A stretch of 64,000 bases of DNA from Mycolicibacterium sp. TY81 (GCF_018326285.1 NZ_AP023362.1:992001-1056000), one strand, 5' to 3'. Shown: positions 37,506 through 47,150, numbered from the stretch's first letter. Notes: a model not told the origin generated them from the sequence alone. Numbers and translations: made by a program.

Positions 37506-38314
37506 TTCAAGCCGGTGACGACGATCGAGCGGACGATGTGCCGGCCCAGCACGCTGAACAGCAGGATCAGCGGCACGATCGCGACGGTCGTCGCGGCGAG
37601 TACGACGGTCCACTGGGTGTCGAACTGGGATTGCAGCCCTGCGGTCGCGACGGTCAGCACCCGCCAGGACGAGCCGCTGGTGATCACCAGCGGCCACATG
37701 AAGCTGTTCCATTGCGAGACAACGGTGATCAGTCCCAGCGTGACGAGAATCGACCGGCTGGCCGGCAGCACCACGTGCACGATGACGTCCAGCGTGCCGG
37801 CACCGTCGATGCGGGCGGCGCGGATCAGGTCGGCCGGGATGGACCGGAAGTACTCGCGCAGCAGGAAGATCGCGTAGGGCGAGCCGAACATGAACGGCAG
37901 CACCAACGCCCAGAAGGTGTTACGCAGCCCGGCCTCGGCCATCATGAGGTACAGCGGCACGACCGTCACTGTCGCGGGCACCATCAGGGTCGCCAGGTAC
38001 AGCCAGAACAGGGTGTCGCGTCCCGGAAAATCGAGCCGGGCGAAGGCGTACGCGGCCGTCACCGAGAAGGCCAGCTGGCCCAACAGGATCACCGCGGTCA
38101 TCAAGGCGGTGACCAGTGCGGCCCGGCCGAAGCCGGCGTCGGACAGGGCGGTGTAGTTGGCCAGCGTCGGTGGATTCGGTAGGGACAGCGGCGATTCGGT
38201 GTTGAATTGGCGCGCCGAGGTGAACGACGTCAGCAGGCCCAGGCCGAACGGCACGAGGGTGATCGCAGCTGCGAGCACCAGCACCGTATAGATGAGTGCG
38301 TTACGTGAGGTCAT
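37502..38314 (-). CDS. uspB: sugar ABC transporter permease UspB
   Basis: 270 aa. MalG-type permease with about six transmembrane helices. The EAA loop that contacts the ATPase is EYFRSIPADLIRAARIDGAG (about 153-172). Overlaps the uspA end by 14 bases. Counterpart of M. tuberculosis UspB in the uspABC amino-sugar importer. Confidence 0.92.
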   Translation of the reverse strand: MTSRNALIYTVLVLAAAITLVPFGLGLLTSFTSARQFNTESPLSLPNPPTLANYTALSDAGFGRAALVTALMTAVILLGQLAFSVTAAYAFARLDFPGRDTLFWLYLATLMVPATVTVVPLYLMMAEAGLRNTFWALVLPFMFGSPYAIFLLREYFRSIPADLIRAARIDGAGTLDVIVHVVLPASRSILVTLGLITVVSQWNSFMWPLVITSGSSWRVLTVATAGLQSQFDTQWTVVLAATTVAIVPLILLFSVLGRHIVRSIVVTGLK

Positions 38315-39173
38315 AGGTGACCCGTCGGCGGAAGTAGATGTGCTGCACCAGCGTGATGCCGAGCAGCAGGACGAACAGGATGAGTGCCATCACGGCGGCG
38401 CGGCCCACGGCCGCCGAGCCGAAGGCCTCGGCATAGATGCGGTGGGCGATCAGGTCGGTGCGGCCCTCGGGGCCGCCACCCGTGAGCGCGTAGACGGTGT
38501 CGAAGACCTGCGCCGCGCTAACGACACCCGTCACCAGGACGAAGAAGAATGTCGGCCGCAGCATCGGCAGCGTGATGCGGCGGAACCGCTGCCAGGCGCT
38601 CGCCCCGTCGATGCGGGCCGCGTCGTGAACGTCGTTGGGGATGGCCAGGATTCCGGCGAGGAAGAACAGCGTCACATAGCCGACGTTGGTCCACACGGTC
38701 ACCGCCGAAACCAGCGGCAGCGCCAGGGTGGGGTCGGTCAGCCATTCGATGCGGTGCCCGAGCACGGTGCTCACTGCGCCGTCGGTGGGGCTGAGAATCC
38801 AGCGCCACAGCACCGCGATCGCCAAGGGCGAGCAGATCCAGGGCAGGACATAGAGCGTGCGGAAGAATCCGGTGCCCGGCAGTCCGCGGGCCAGCTGCAT
38901 CGCGGCCGCCAGACCCAGCACCGTCTGGACCGGCACCACCAGTGCGACGAAACCCAGCGTCACCGCCAGCGAGCGGTCGAATGTCGGGTCGGTCAGCACG
39001 GCGTGCCAGTTGTCGAGTCCGACGAACCGGATGGGTCCGAGCAGGTCCCACCGCTGCAGGCTCAGCCAGCCGACGACCAGCATGGGGAGCAGCAGGAACA
39101 TCACCACGCCGAACAGGCTGGGGGCGAGCAGCGCATAGCCGGTCAGGGTGTCCCGAAACCTGCGGCGTGCCAC
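38301..39173 (-). CDS. uspA: sugar ABC transporter permease UspA
   Basis: 290 aa from GTG 39173. MalF-type permease, six hydrophobic helices, EAA loop as IPNDVHDAARIDGASAWQRF (about 178-197). First gene of the uspABC operon, divergent from tldD with only 38 bases between the starts, so both promoters must overlap. Confidence 0.92.
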   Translation of the reverse strand: MARRRFRDTLTGYALLAPSLFGVVMFLLLPMLVVGWLSLQRWDLLGPIRFVGLDNWHAVLTDPTFDRSLAVTLGFVALVVPVQTVLGLAAAMQLARGLPGTGFFRTLYVLPWICSPLAIAVLWRWILSPTDGAVSTVLGHRIEWLTDPTLALPLVSAVTVWTNVGYVTLFFLAGILAIPNDVHDAARIDGASAWQRFRRITLPMLRPTFFFVLVTGVVSAAQVFDTVYALTGGGPEGRTDLIAHRIYAEAFGSAAVGRAAVMALILFVLLLGITLVQHIYFRRRVTYDLT

Positions 39174-39211
39174 CGGATCATTAAAGCGTGTGGTGCTACT
39201 ACGGTGTAGCC

Positions 39212-40729
39212 GTGACTGCGCTGCGACGGGTTGACGCCGACTTCCTGGCCTTGCCGCGCCATTTGCTGGCCGAGGCCGCGGTGTCGGCCGCGCTGGCTGC
39301 CGGTGCGAGCTACGCCGACCTCCGGATTCACCGGATCACCACCGAACACATCCAGCTGCGTGACGGCGAGCTGGAATCCTCGGTGGTCAACCGGGAAATC
39401 GGGCTGGCGGTGCGGGTGATCGTGGACGGCACCTGGGGTTTCGCCTCGCACGCCGAGCTGAACCCCGAGGTCGCGGCCGAGACCGCCCGTCGCGCCGTGC
39501 AGGTCGCGGTGGCGCTGGCGCCGCTCAATGCCGAGCGCATCGAGCTGGCTTCCGAACCGGTCTACACCGATGTGTCATGGGTGTCGCCGTACCGGATCGA
39601 CCCGTTCGAGGTCACCGCTGCCGACAAGATCGCGCTACTGGGCGAGTACTCGGGCCGGTTGCTCGCGGCCGACGGCGTGGACCACGTGTCGGCGGGACTG
39701 CAGGCCGTGAAGGAGCAGGTGTTCTACGCCGATGCGTTCGGTTCGTCGATCACGCAACAACGGGTCCGGGTGCAGCCGACGATCGAGGCCGTCGCGGTGG
39801 ATGCCGCAGCCGGTGCGTTCGAAACGATGCGCACACTGGCGCCGCCGACCGCGCGTGGTTGGGAGGCCGTCGCCGGTGACGAGGTCTGGGACTGGACAAC
39901 CGAATTGGCGGAGCTGCCGACGCTGTTGGCCGAGAAGATGAAGGCGCCCAGCGTGACGGCCGGTCCCACCGATCTGGTGATCGACCCGACCAACCTGTGG
40001 CTGACCATCCACGAATCCATCGGCCACGCCACCGAATACGACCGGGCCATCGGCTACGAAGCGGCGTACGCCGGTACGTCGTTCGCCACCCCGGACAAGC
40101 TGGGGACCATGCAGTACGGGTCACCGATCATGAACGTCACCGCCGACCGCACCGTCGAACACGGTTTGGCCACCATCGGATTCGACGACGAAGGCGTCCG
40201 CGCGCAGAGCTGGGACCTGGTGCGCGACGGTGTCTTCGTCGGCTATCAGCTGGACCGCGTGTTCGCGCCGAAGCTCGGGGTCAGCCGGTCCAACGGCTGC
40301 TCGTACGCGGATTCGCCGCATCATGTGCCGATCCAGCGGATGGCCAACGTCTCGCTGCAGCCGGGTACTGACGACCTCAGCACCGAGGATCTGATCAGCC
40401 GGGTCGAGAACGGTATCTACATCGTCGGCGACAAATCGTGGTCAATCGACATGCAGCGGTACAACTTCCAGTTCACCGGGCAGCGGTTCTTCAAGATCCG
40501 CGACGGCAAGCTGGACGGCCAGGTGCGCGACGTCGCCTACCAGGCGACCACCACCGACTTCTGGGGATCGATGGAAGCCGTTGGCGGAGAGTCGACCTGG
40601 CGACTCGGTGGCGCGTTCAACTGCGGCAAGGCCCAGCCCGGCCAGGTGGCCGCCGTCAGCCACGGCTGCCCGTCCGCGCTGTTCCGCGGAATCAATGTGC
40701 TCAACACGCGAACTGAATCGGGGCGTTGA
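39212..40729 (+). CDS. tldD: metalloprotease TldD
   Basis: 505 aa from GTG 39212. TldD/PmbA family; forms a heterodimer with TldE that degrades unfolded peptides and matures some peptide natural products. The zinc motif HESIGH (HExxxH) with a downstream Glu is at about residue 267, and the LRIHRITTEHIQLRDGELE N-terminal domain and HGCPSALF near the end are typical. TldE starts within its stop codon. Same pair (Rv2315c region) in M. tuberculosis. Confidence 0.94.
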   Translation: MTALRRVDADFLALPRHLLAEAAVSAALAAGASYADLRIHRITTEHIQLRDGELESSVVNREIGLAVRVIVDGTWGFASHAELNPEVAAETARRAVQVAVALAPLNAERIELASEPVYTDVSWVSPYRIDPFEVTAADKIALLGEYSGRLLAADGVDHVSAGLQAVKEQVFYADAFGSSITQQRVRVQPTIEAVAVDAAAGAFETMRTLAPPTARGWEAVAGDEVWDWTTELAELPTLLAEKMKAPSVTAGPTDLVIDPTNLWLTIHESIGHATEYDRAIGYEAAYAGTSFATPDKLGTMQYGSPIMNVTADRTVEHGLATIGFDDEGVRAQSWDLVRDGVFVGYQLDRVFAPKLGVSRSNGCSYADSPHHVPIQRMANVSLQPGTDDLSTEDLISRVENGIYIVGDKSWSIDMQRYNFQFTGQRFFKIRDGKLDGQVRDVAYQATTTDFWGSMEAVGGESTWRLGGAFNCGKAQPGQVAAVSHGCPSALFRGINVLNTRTESGR

Positions 40730-42129
40730 TGCTGAATAATTCTCCCGGTCGCTACGCTCGCCCTGCTGCACCGCAGGTTGTCGACCTGGTGTTGGACGAG
40801 GCTGCCCGCCGGGGTCGAGCCGACGAGACCATCGTCCTGGTGACCGACAGGTCCACCGCGTCACTGCGCTGGGCCCGCAACACCATGACCACCAACGGTG
40901 AGTCGGTGAGCCGCGAGACCACCGTCATTTCGATTGTCCGCCAAGGGGATAAGGCCCGGGTCGGCGTCGTGAAGTCCAGTGAGGTCGATCCGTCGACCAT
41001 CGCGGGCCTGGTGGCGGCGTCGCAGGACGCCGCGGAGGCGGCGCCCGAGGCGCGTGACAGCGCGCCGCCGCTGGCCGGCGTGGAGACCTCCGACGACTGG
41101 GACGCACCGTCGCCGTTGACCGGTGCCTCGGTGTTCGGGAACGTGGCCACGCGTCTGGTCGACGGCTTCCACCGCAGCGACGCGCTGTACGGGTTCGCGC
41201 GGCACGAACTCGACACCACGTACCTGGCGACGTCCGGTGGCATCCGGCGGCGGTTCACCCAACCGACGGGCTCGGTGGAGATCAACGCCAAACGCGATGG
41301 TGCCAGCGCGTGGGCGGGCGTCAGTACCGCCGACTTCGTCGACGTGCCAGTCGATTCCATGCTCGACGATCTGTGCCTGCGTCTCGGCTGGGCCTCGCGG
41401 ACCGTCGAGTTGCCCGCCGGTCGGTACGAGACGCTGATGCCGCCGTCGACCGTCGCGGACATGATGATCTACCTCGGCTGGAGCATGGACGGTCGTGGCG
41501 CGCAGGAAGGCCGAACCGCGCTGTCGGCGCCGGGCGGCACCCGGGTGGGGGAGAAGCTCACCGACCTCGGGCTGACGCTGTACTCGGATCCCTTTGCGCC
41601 CGGGCTGGATTGCCTGCCGTTCGTGGCGACGTCGAGTTCGTCGGAGCGGGTGTCGGTGTTCGACAACGGCTTGGACATCGGTCGCGTCGACTGGATTCGC
41701 GACGGTGTCGTGAACGCGTTGGCGTATCCGCGTTCTGCCGCAGCCGAATTCGACGCGCCCGTGGCCGTGCCGGCCGACAATCTGCTGATGACGGGCGGCA
41801 CGGTGAGTCTGTCGGACATGATCGCCGGCACCGAACGCGGCCTGCTGCTGACCACGCTGTGGTACATGCGTGAGGTCGATCCGACGGTGCTGCTGCTGAC
41901 CGGCCTGACGCGTGACGGCGTCTACCTCATCGAGGACGGGGAAGTGACGGCCGCGGTCAACAACTTCCGGTTCAACGAGAGTCCGCTGGACCTGCTGCGG
42001 CGCGCGACCGAGGCCGGCGTCAGCGAAACCACGCTGCCGCGCGAATGGGGCGACTGGGCCACCCGGGCCCAGATGCCGTCACTGCGGATTCCGGACTTCC
42101 ACATGTCGTCGGTCAGTCAGGCGCAATAA
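40729..42129 (+). CDS. tldE: TldE/PmbA protein, partner of TldD
   Basis: 466 aa, ATG 40729 overlapping the TldD stop. Same fold as TldD but without an HExxxH motif, consistent with the non-catalytic partner. Contains SLRWARNTMTTNGESVSRET and a C-terminal RLRWARN-related domain ending VNNFRFNESPLDLLRR. Overlaps the convergent threonine aldolase gene by 17 bases. Confidence 0.93.
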   Translation: MLNNSPGRYARPAAPQVVDLVLDEAARRGRADETIVLVTDRSTASLRWARNTMTTNGESVSRETTVISIVRQGDKARVGVVKSSEVDPSTIAGLVAASQDAAEAAPEARDSAPPLAGVETSDDWDAPSPLTGASVFGNVATRLVDGFHRSDALYGFARHELDTTYLATSGGIRRRFTQPTGSVEINAKRDGASAWAGVSTADFVDVPVDSMLDDLCLRLGWASRTVELPAGRYETLMPPSTVADMMIYLGWSMDGRGAQEGRTALSAPGGTRVGEKLTDLGLTLYSDPFAPGLDCLPFVATSSSSERVSVFDNGLDIGRVDWIRDGVVNALAYPRSAAAEFDAPVAVPADNLLMTGGTVSLSDMIAGTERGLLLTTLWYMREVDPTVLLLTGLTRDGVYLIEDGEVTAAVNNFRFNESPLDLLRRATEAGVSETTLPREWGDWATRAQMPSLRIPDFHMSSVSQAQ

Positions 42130-43138
42130 CTTTCAGCGCCCCGGCGACGTCGTCGTTGGTGGTGGCCCAGGAGCAGACGAAGCGCACGATCGGTCTCAGC
42201 GGGTCGGGAGCATGGATCGCGAACCGCTCCCGGACACGCGCTGTGGTCGCGGCGTCGAGGATGACGAACACCTCGTTGGCCTCGGTCGGCGCCGCCAGCT
42301 GCAGCCCTGCCTCCGCGAATCCGGCGCTCAATGTCGCCGCCATGCGGTTGGCGTGGGCTGCCGTCTGCAACCAGAGATCGTCGTGCAGCATGGCCTCGAA
42401 CTGAGCCGAGATGAAGCGGTGCTTGCTGGCGAGGTGGCCGATCTGCTTCTGTACGAAGCGAATTCCCTCGAAATGTGCGGGCCGGCGGATCAGTACCGCG
42501 TCGCCGAACAGCATGCCGTTCTTGGTGCCGCCAACCGTGACGATGTCGGCGTCACCGATGGCTTCCTGTGGACTGATACCAAGGGCGGCAATGGCATTGG
42601 CGACCCGCGAGCCGTCCACGTGGACCAGCAGGTCGTGCTGGTGGGCGTAGTCGATGAACTCCGTCAGCGCGGCGGGCGACCAGACGCGGCCGTTCTCGGT
42701 CGACTGGGTGATGGTGACGATGCGCGGCTGCGAGTGGTGCACCTCGCCGCGGCGCGCAATGTGTCGATCGAGCTCCTTCGGTGAGATCAGGCCGTCATCG
42801 CTCGGTAGTGGTGTCAGTTGTGCCGCCGCGATTCGTACCGGCCCACCGGCTTCGTCGAGCAACGAGTGCGCGATATCGCTGCACAGAATTTCCTGCCAGG
42901 GCCGCACTGCCGAAGCCAGCGCGATGATGTTGGCCGCGGTGCCGGTCAGCGCGAACAGGACCTCGGCATCGGGGGCCCCGAAGGCCGCTCTGAGGGCCTG
43001 CGCTGCGCGTTCGGTGCCCGGGTCGGTGCCGTACGAGCTCACCGGGCCCTGGTTGGCGGCGACGATCGCCTCCAACACCCGTGGGTGAGCACCAGCAGCG
43101 TTGTCGGAGGCGAATGCGGCCGAGACGGTCGAACTCAT
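42113..43138 (-). CDS. low-specificity L-threonine aldolase
   Basis: 341 aa. PLP-dependent fold-type I enzyme splitting threonine or allo-threonine to glycine and acetaldehyde. PLP Lys is in VGGTKNGMLFG (about 205), and FALTGTAANIIALASA and HVDGSRVANA are family motifs. ATG 43138. It converges with tldE, and is divergent from the AhpD-like gene. Confidence 0.9.
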   Translation of the reverse strand: MSSTVSAAFASDNAAGAHPRVLEAIVAANQGPVSSYGTDPGTERAAQALRAAFGAPDAEVLFALTGTAANIIALASAVRPWQEILCSDIAHSLLDEAGGPVRIAAAQLTPLPSDDGLISPKELDRHIARRGEVHHSQPRIVTITQSTENGRVWSPAALTEFIDYAHQHDLLVHVDGSRVANAIAALGISPQEAIGDADIVTVGGTKNGMLFGDAVLIRRPAHFEGIRFVQKQIGHLASKHRFISAQFEAMLHDDLWLQTAAHANRMAATLSAGFAEAGLQLAAPTEANEVFVILDAATTARVRERFAIHAPDPLRPIVRFVCSWATTNDDVAGALKVIAPD

Positions 43139-43173
43139 GCGTCGATGGTCTCATCGCGGCAATAATCCGGGGT

Positions 43174-43995
43174 GTGGAGGAGCTACTGACGTCCCTGATC
43201 GCACTGTCGCCACCCGCCGATCGGCGGCTCAACGCGGCGATGCGGCAGACGTGTGCCGAGACCCTGGGCCTCGCGCCATTGCCCTATGAAGCAGTGTTCG
43301 GGCCCGTGTCCGACGCCGAGCCGCTGGTGGCTGAGTTCGCCGAGCAGTTCAGCACCGACGTGTCGGTGATTTCTGTGGCTCAGCGCGGAGAGCTCACTGC
43401 AGCGCTGGGCGCCAACAGTTTTCGCATCGTGGCGTTGATGTACGTCGCGGACTTCGTGCCGCGAGTGCGGGCCGGATTTGCGGCGCTCGGGCTGCCGCCG
43501 ATCGCCGATCCCGACGGCTGGGACCACGACACTGACCCGGTGGACCTGCTGTTGAACCGCTTCGCAAGTTCGGTAGGGGCGCGTCGCGAACTCGATCCGG
43601 TGATGACCGAGGTGGTGCGACTGCGCGGCGCGGCCGCGCACAACTGCCGGCTGTGCAAGTCGCTGCGCGAGGGCACAGCATTGGATGCCGGCGGCAATGA
43701 GTCGCTGTACTCGGAGATCGAGCTGTACGAGTCGTCGACGCTGCTCGACGAGAGGCAGAAAGCCGCGCTGCGCTACGTCGACGCCCTGGTGTGGACGCCG
43801 TCGCGGATACCGGCCGACGTTGCCGCGGGCGTACGGGCGCACTTCTCCGACGCGGAGGCCACCGAGATCACCCTCGACGTGATGCGCAACGGCATCAACA
43901 AGATTGCCGTCGCGTTGGGTGGGGACGCGCCGCGGGTCAGCGAGGGCACCGAGCGCTATCTGCTCGGAGCCGACGGGCAGCCGGTGTTCTCCTAG
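43174..43995 (+). CDS. carboxymuconolactone decarboxylase / AhpD-like protein
   Basis: 273 aa from GTG 43174. C-terminal half has the AhpD-type catalytic cysteines HNCRLCKSLREG (CxxC with preceding His, about 155-165), then a helix LLDERQKAALRYVDAL and a second conserved set. N-terminal half is a divergent copy without cysteines. Members act as peroxidase adaptors or ring-opening enzymes; the exact role is not clear. Confidence 0.82.
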   Translation: MEELLTSLIALSPPADRRLNAAMRQTCAETLGLAPLPYEAVFGPVSDAEPLVAEFAEQFSTDVSVISVAQRGELTAALGANSFRIVALMYVADFVPRVRAGFAALGLPPIADPDGWDHDTDPVDLLLNRFASSVGARRELDPVMTEVVRLRGAAAHNCRLCKSLREGTALDAGGNESLYSEIELYESSTLLDERQKAALRYVDALVWTPSRIPADVAAGVRAHFSDAEATEITLDVMRNGINKIAVALGGDAPRVSEGTERYLLGADGQPVFS

Positions 43996-44094
43996 GCGTT
44001 CTTCGGGAGCTCTCTGAAAAACTTTGGTCACTTTGTTTGCGCTGGTCACAGTGGGTAACTAGCGTCACATTCGCGGCGGCTTCTTGTCGGTGGT

Positions 44095-44110
44095 TCGAAC
44101 TAATGTTCGA
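44095..44110. promoter_or_regulatory. LexA (SOS) box
   Basis: TCGAACTAATGTTCGA is a perfect palindromic copy of the mycobacterial SOS box TCGAAC-N4-GTTCGA. It ends 3 bases before the ATG of the HNH gene, so bound LexA would block both transcription and any leaderless start. DNA-damage control is therefore expected. Confidence 0.92.
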
Positions 44111-44113
44111 TGT

Positions 44114-45511
44114 ATGGGGTTGACCGATCCGGCTGTTGTCGAGGAGGCGTACGCCGCCTACGAAGCGGCGCACGCGCGGCTCGCGTCCCTGGATTACAGC
44201 GGTCTGGATGTGGCGACGTTGTTGGCGTTGAAGTCGCGCCGCGAGAGGTTGAGGTGTGCGGCCGAGGCGGTGGATCACCGGATCTTGGTTGCGGCGCAGT
44301 CTCAGGTCACGGCCCGAGAACTTGGCGCGAAAAACTGGGCCGAGGTGCTGCGTATCCGGCTGCGCCTGGACACCACCGAAGCCAACCGCCAGGTCCGCGA
44401 CGCCCAGTATTTGGCGCCCCGCACCGGGCTGACCGGCGAACCGTTGCCGCCGCTGTGGGAGTTCGTCGCCGCCGCCCAGGCCGAAGGCGCGCTCAACACC
44501 GAGCACGTGAAAGTGATCGGCCAGTTCATCAACAAACTCCCCGGCTGGATCGACCCCGCCACCCGTGGGCAGTTCGAACAGTCCCTCGTTGCCGGGGCGC
44601 GGCACCAGACCCCCGAAGAACTGCGCGCCGCCGCCGAGGCGCTGCTGTACCTGCTCGATCAGGACGGGCCGCTGCCCGATGACGCCGAACGCGCCCGCAA
44701 ACGCAGCTTCCGCATCGGCAAACAACAACCCGACGGCATGTCCAAAGTGGACGGCTGGCTCGACCCCGAAGCACGCGCCACCCTCGAAGCAGTCCACGAC
44801 AAACTCGGCGCCCCCGGCATGTGCAACCCCGCCGACCCCACACCCTGCCAATCGGGCACCCCCACCCAGGCCCAGATCGACCACGACACCCGCAGCACCG
44901 ACCAACGCAACCACGACGCCCTGGCCGCCATGGGCCGCATCGCCCTCGGCACCGACCTCGGCGACCACAACGGCCTACCTGTGGCCATCGCGGCCACCTG
45001 CACTGTCGCCGAATTGGAGCGCGGCACCGGCCACGCACTGACCCTCACCGGCAGCCGGTTACCGATCCGCGATCTCATCCGCATGGCTGCCCGCGGCGCC
45101 GACCACTACCTCGTCGTCTTTGACGACCACACCGAACAACCGCTGTACCTGGGCCGAGCGCGTCGCACCGCCACCGTCGCCCAACGCTTTGCCCTGTTCG
45201 CCCGCGACCTGGGCTGCACCAAACCCAACTGCACCGCCCCCGCCTCCCGCTGCCAGGCCCATCACGTCGACACCGACTGGCGCGATGATGGCCCCACCGA
45301 CATCACCAACCTTGCCCTGGCCTGCGGCCGCGACAACCGCCTCGCCGACACCGGCGGCTGGACCACCACCATGGCCAACGGCCGCGCCCACTGGACCCCA
45401 CCACCACTACTGGACGTCGGCCAACCCCGAACCAACCACTACTGGCATCCCACGCTCTACCCACCCGAGAGCGGCGATGATGACGGTGAAACAGACAGGC
45501 CCGCAAGCTAA
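44114..45511 (+). CDS. 13E12-family (DUF222) protein with HNH nuclease domain
   Basis: 465 aa from ATG 44114, right after the LexA box. DUF222 domain (about 1-330) followed by an HNH domain with C-T-A-P-A-S-R-C-Q-A-H-H and CGRDN (about 373-412), the zinc and metal site of HNH nucleases. This is the 13E12 repeat family of mycobacteria, present in many copies and reported as damage-inducible. The second half is strongly C-biased at third positions (long runs of ccc/cac/acc), unlike its neighbours, which suggests a mobile origin. Confidence 0.93.
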   Translation: MGLTDPAVVEEAYAAYEAAHARLASLDYSGLDVATLLALKSRRERLRCAAEAVDHRILVAAQSQVTARELGAKNWAEVLRIRLRLDTTEANRQVRDAQYLAPRTGLTGEPLPPLWEFVAAAQAEGALNTEHVKVIGQFINKLPGWIDPATRGQFEQSLVAGARHQTPEELRAAAEALLYLLDQDGPLPDDAERARKRSFRIGKQQPDGMSKVDGWLDPEARATLEAVHDKLGAPGMCNPADPTPCQSGTPTQAQIDHDTRSTDQRNHDALAAMGRIALGTDLGDHNGLPVAIAATCTVAELERGTGHALTLTGSRLPIRDLIRMAARGADHYLVVFDDHTEQPLYLGRARRTATVAQRFALFARDLGCTKPNCTAPASRCQAHHVDTDWRDDGPTDITNLALACGRDNRLADTGGWTTTMANGRAHWTPPPLLDVGQPRTNHYWHPTLYPPESGDDDGETDRPAS

Positions 45512-45590
45512 CTCGGCACCGCGCCACGGCATCCGATGCCGCGACGGCAGTGCCACGTGCGTCGCAACGAGTCGCTCGCCGGTGAGGACG

Positions 45591-46403
45591 TCAGCCCTTG
45601 AAGTAGACGACCTGGTGGGTGCTGGCGAGCAGCGCGCCGTCGCGGGCCCACGCATGCGCACTCTGGTCGAAGTATCCGTCCGAGAAGCGATTTGCGTGCG
45701 CACTGCCCAATACGTAGTCCCCGCCGATGCTTTCGAGCTCCTGCCCATTGGCGTGGAAGTACGTGGTGAGTGAGATGGTGCCGGCCGGGAAGAATCCGCC
45801 GCGCCGCAGGAAAACCCGGGGATAGAAGATGTCGGACATCGCGGCCAGGGCGGCGAAGTCGAGGCCGCGCTGGTTGGCGTCCCGCACCCACAGCGTCGTC
45901 CGCGAGGACTCACTGGGCTCGGCATCCTCTGCCGGGAAAGGGTTTTCGACGAAACGCATGTCGTACTGGCTGACCCATGGCAGGGGAGGGCCGCTGACTT
46001 CGAGTCCCTCGGGCCCGGGCGCACTCGGCATGCGTGACTCGTCGTCCGACCAGGTGTCGCGGCGGATGCCGAAAACCATGGTGGCCGTGGTCTTGATGTC
46101 GCCGTCCTGGCTGAGTTCGGCGATCCAGTGCTGGTTCGTCCGGTTGGTGCGGGCGGGCTTCAGTGCGATATCGAACTCGCCGTCGGCGATGGGTGCCGCG
46201 AAGTTGACCGTGAGTGCCAGCGGTTCACCGATGCGGTCGGGCCGCAGCTCGACTGCATGCAGCAGCGTCGCCGCAGTGATGCCGCCGAAGGGGCCGACCA
46301 TGTTCGCCCAGTCCGGGTGCGTCTGCCCACGCATGCGCGTGTCATCGACGGGCTGTAGTTCCAGGGCTTGGTCGAACGGATGAGAGTCGGTCACGCTCCA
46401 CAT
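45591..46403 (-). CDS. acyl-CoA thioesterase (TesB-like double hot-dog)
   Basis: 270 aa from ATG 46403 (alternatives 46427 and GTG 46394). Two hot-dog halves: N-terminal RGQTHPDWANMVGPFGGITAATLLHAVE and a C-terminal half with TTYFHANGQELESIGGDYVLG and ALLASTHQVVYFKG. The ending matches acyl-CoA thioesterase II-type proteins in which a Gln or Asp and Thr form the active site. Probable role in hydrolysis of fatty acyl-CoA. Convergent with the HNH gene. Confidence 0.82.
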   Translation of the reverse strand: MWSVTDSHPFDQALELQPVDDTRMRGQTHPDWANMVGPFGGITAATLLHAVELRPDRIGEPLALTVNFAAPIADGEFDIALKPARTNRTNQHWIAELSQDGDIKTTATMVFGIRRDTWSDDESRMPSAPGPEGLEVSGPPLPWVSQYDMRFVENPFPAEDAEPSESSRTTLWVRDANQRGLDFAALAAMSDIFYPRVFLRRGGFFPAGTISLTTYFHANGQELESIGGDYVLGSAHANRFSDGYFDQSAHAWARDGALLASTHQVVYFKG

Positions 46404-46541
46404 GATGCCTGGTGGCAGTGCGGTCAAAGAGACGCATCCGCTCAGGGCCGATCAGATGCCCGTTTACACAGAGCCACGATGACAAACGGCGCGGTGCGCA
46501 GTCTCGATAGATAGGCGGTGAATTCGCAGAGGAGATCAGTG

Positions 46542-47000
46542 ATGGCTATCCAACACAGCCGCATACAGGTATCGCGTGTCGTGGACGCGAGTGCAGATCT
46601 CGTGTTCGCGTTTCTGACCACGCCGGACAACCATGTTGTGCTCGATGCGAGCGGCATGATCCTCAGTGCGGCCGACCATCGCCCCTTCAGCGAATTGGGT
46701 GCGGTGTTCGTGATGAACATGCGTGCGGGCAACCGCGTCGAGAACCACGTCATCTGTTACGAGCCCGACCGTGCTGTCGGATGGGCCCCCGCCGAACCCG
46801 GCCAGGAACCTGCGGGTCACACCTGGATATGGCGGCTCACGCCGATCGGACCGGAGCGGACACTTGTCACTGAGACATACGACTGGTCGGCATTCCGACA
46901 CACCGACATGCTGGAGCACCTGCCGGTCATCGGCCGCGCGCAGATGGAAGAGTCGACGGAGCGGCTGGCGGAAGCGCTCTGCCGGCGTGGCATCTCTTAG
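46542..47000 (+). CDS. SRPBCC-family protein
   Basis: 152 aa; ATG 46542 with GAGGAG eight bases upstream (an in-frame GTG at 46518 lacks this). START/polyketide-cyclase-like helix-grip fold: first strand with RVVDASADLVFAFLTTPDNH, the central WIWRLTPIGPERTLVTETYD strands and a long C-terminal helix. Binds a hydrophobic ligand; the role is unknown. Confidence 0.82.
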   Translation: MAIQHSRIQVSRVVDASADLVFAFLTTPDNHVVLDASGMILSAADHRPFSELGAVFVMNMRAGNRVENHVICYEPDRAVGWAPAEPGQEPAGHTWIWRLTPIGPERTLVTETYDWSAFRHTDMLEHLPVIGRAQMEESTERLAEALCRRGIS

Positions 47001-47076
47001 ACCGCAACGCCGATGGCAGCCCATGGGGTGCCGGCCCGTGGCGCCATGCGAACATGGTGGCCGCGATCTTCGCGAT

Positions 47077-47150
47077 GGGGCGGTAGCTCAGTTGGTTAGA
47101 GCCGGGGACTCATAATCCCTTGGTCGCGGGTTCGAGCCCCGCCCGCCCTA
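47077..47150 (+). tRNA. tRNA with CAT anticodon, probably elongator tRNA-Met
   Basis: 74-nt cloverleaf: acceptor GGGGCGG/CCGCCCT (first pair G-U), D arm GCTC/GAGC with AGTTGGTTA loop, anticodon stem GGGGA/TCCCT around CTCATAA, T arm GCGGG-TTCGAGC-CCCGC, discriminator A; CCA not encoded. It lacks the initiator signature of three G-C pairs next to the anticodon loop. A tRNA-Ile2 (CAT read as lysidine) cannot be excluded by sequence, but the loop matches elongator Met. Confidence 0.9.

Noticed and set aside
40121..42104. Several minus-strand frames over tldD-tldE
   Set aside because: They have no recognisable domains and lie opposite well-conserved genes.
47077..47150. tRNA-Ile2 (lysidine-modified CAT)
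   Set aside because: Cannot be fully excluded, but the overall sequence fits elongator tRNA-Met better; recorded as CAT anticodon.
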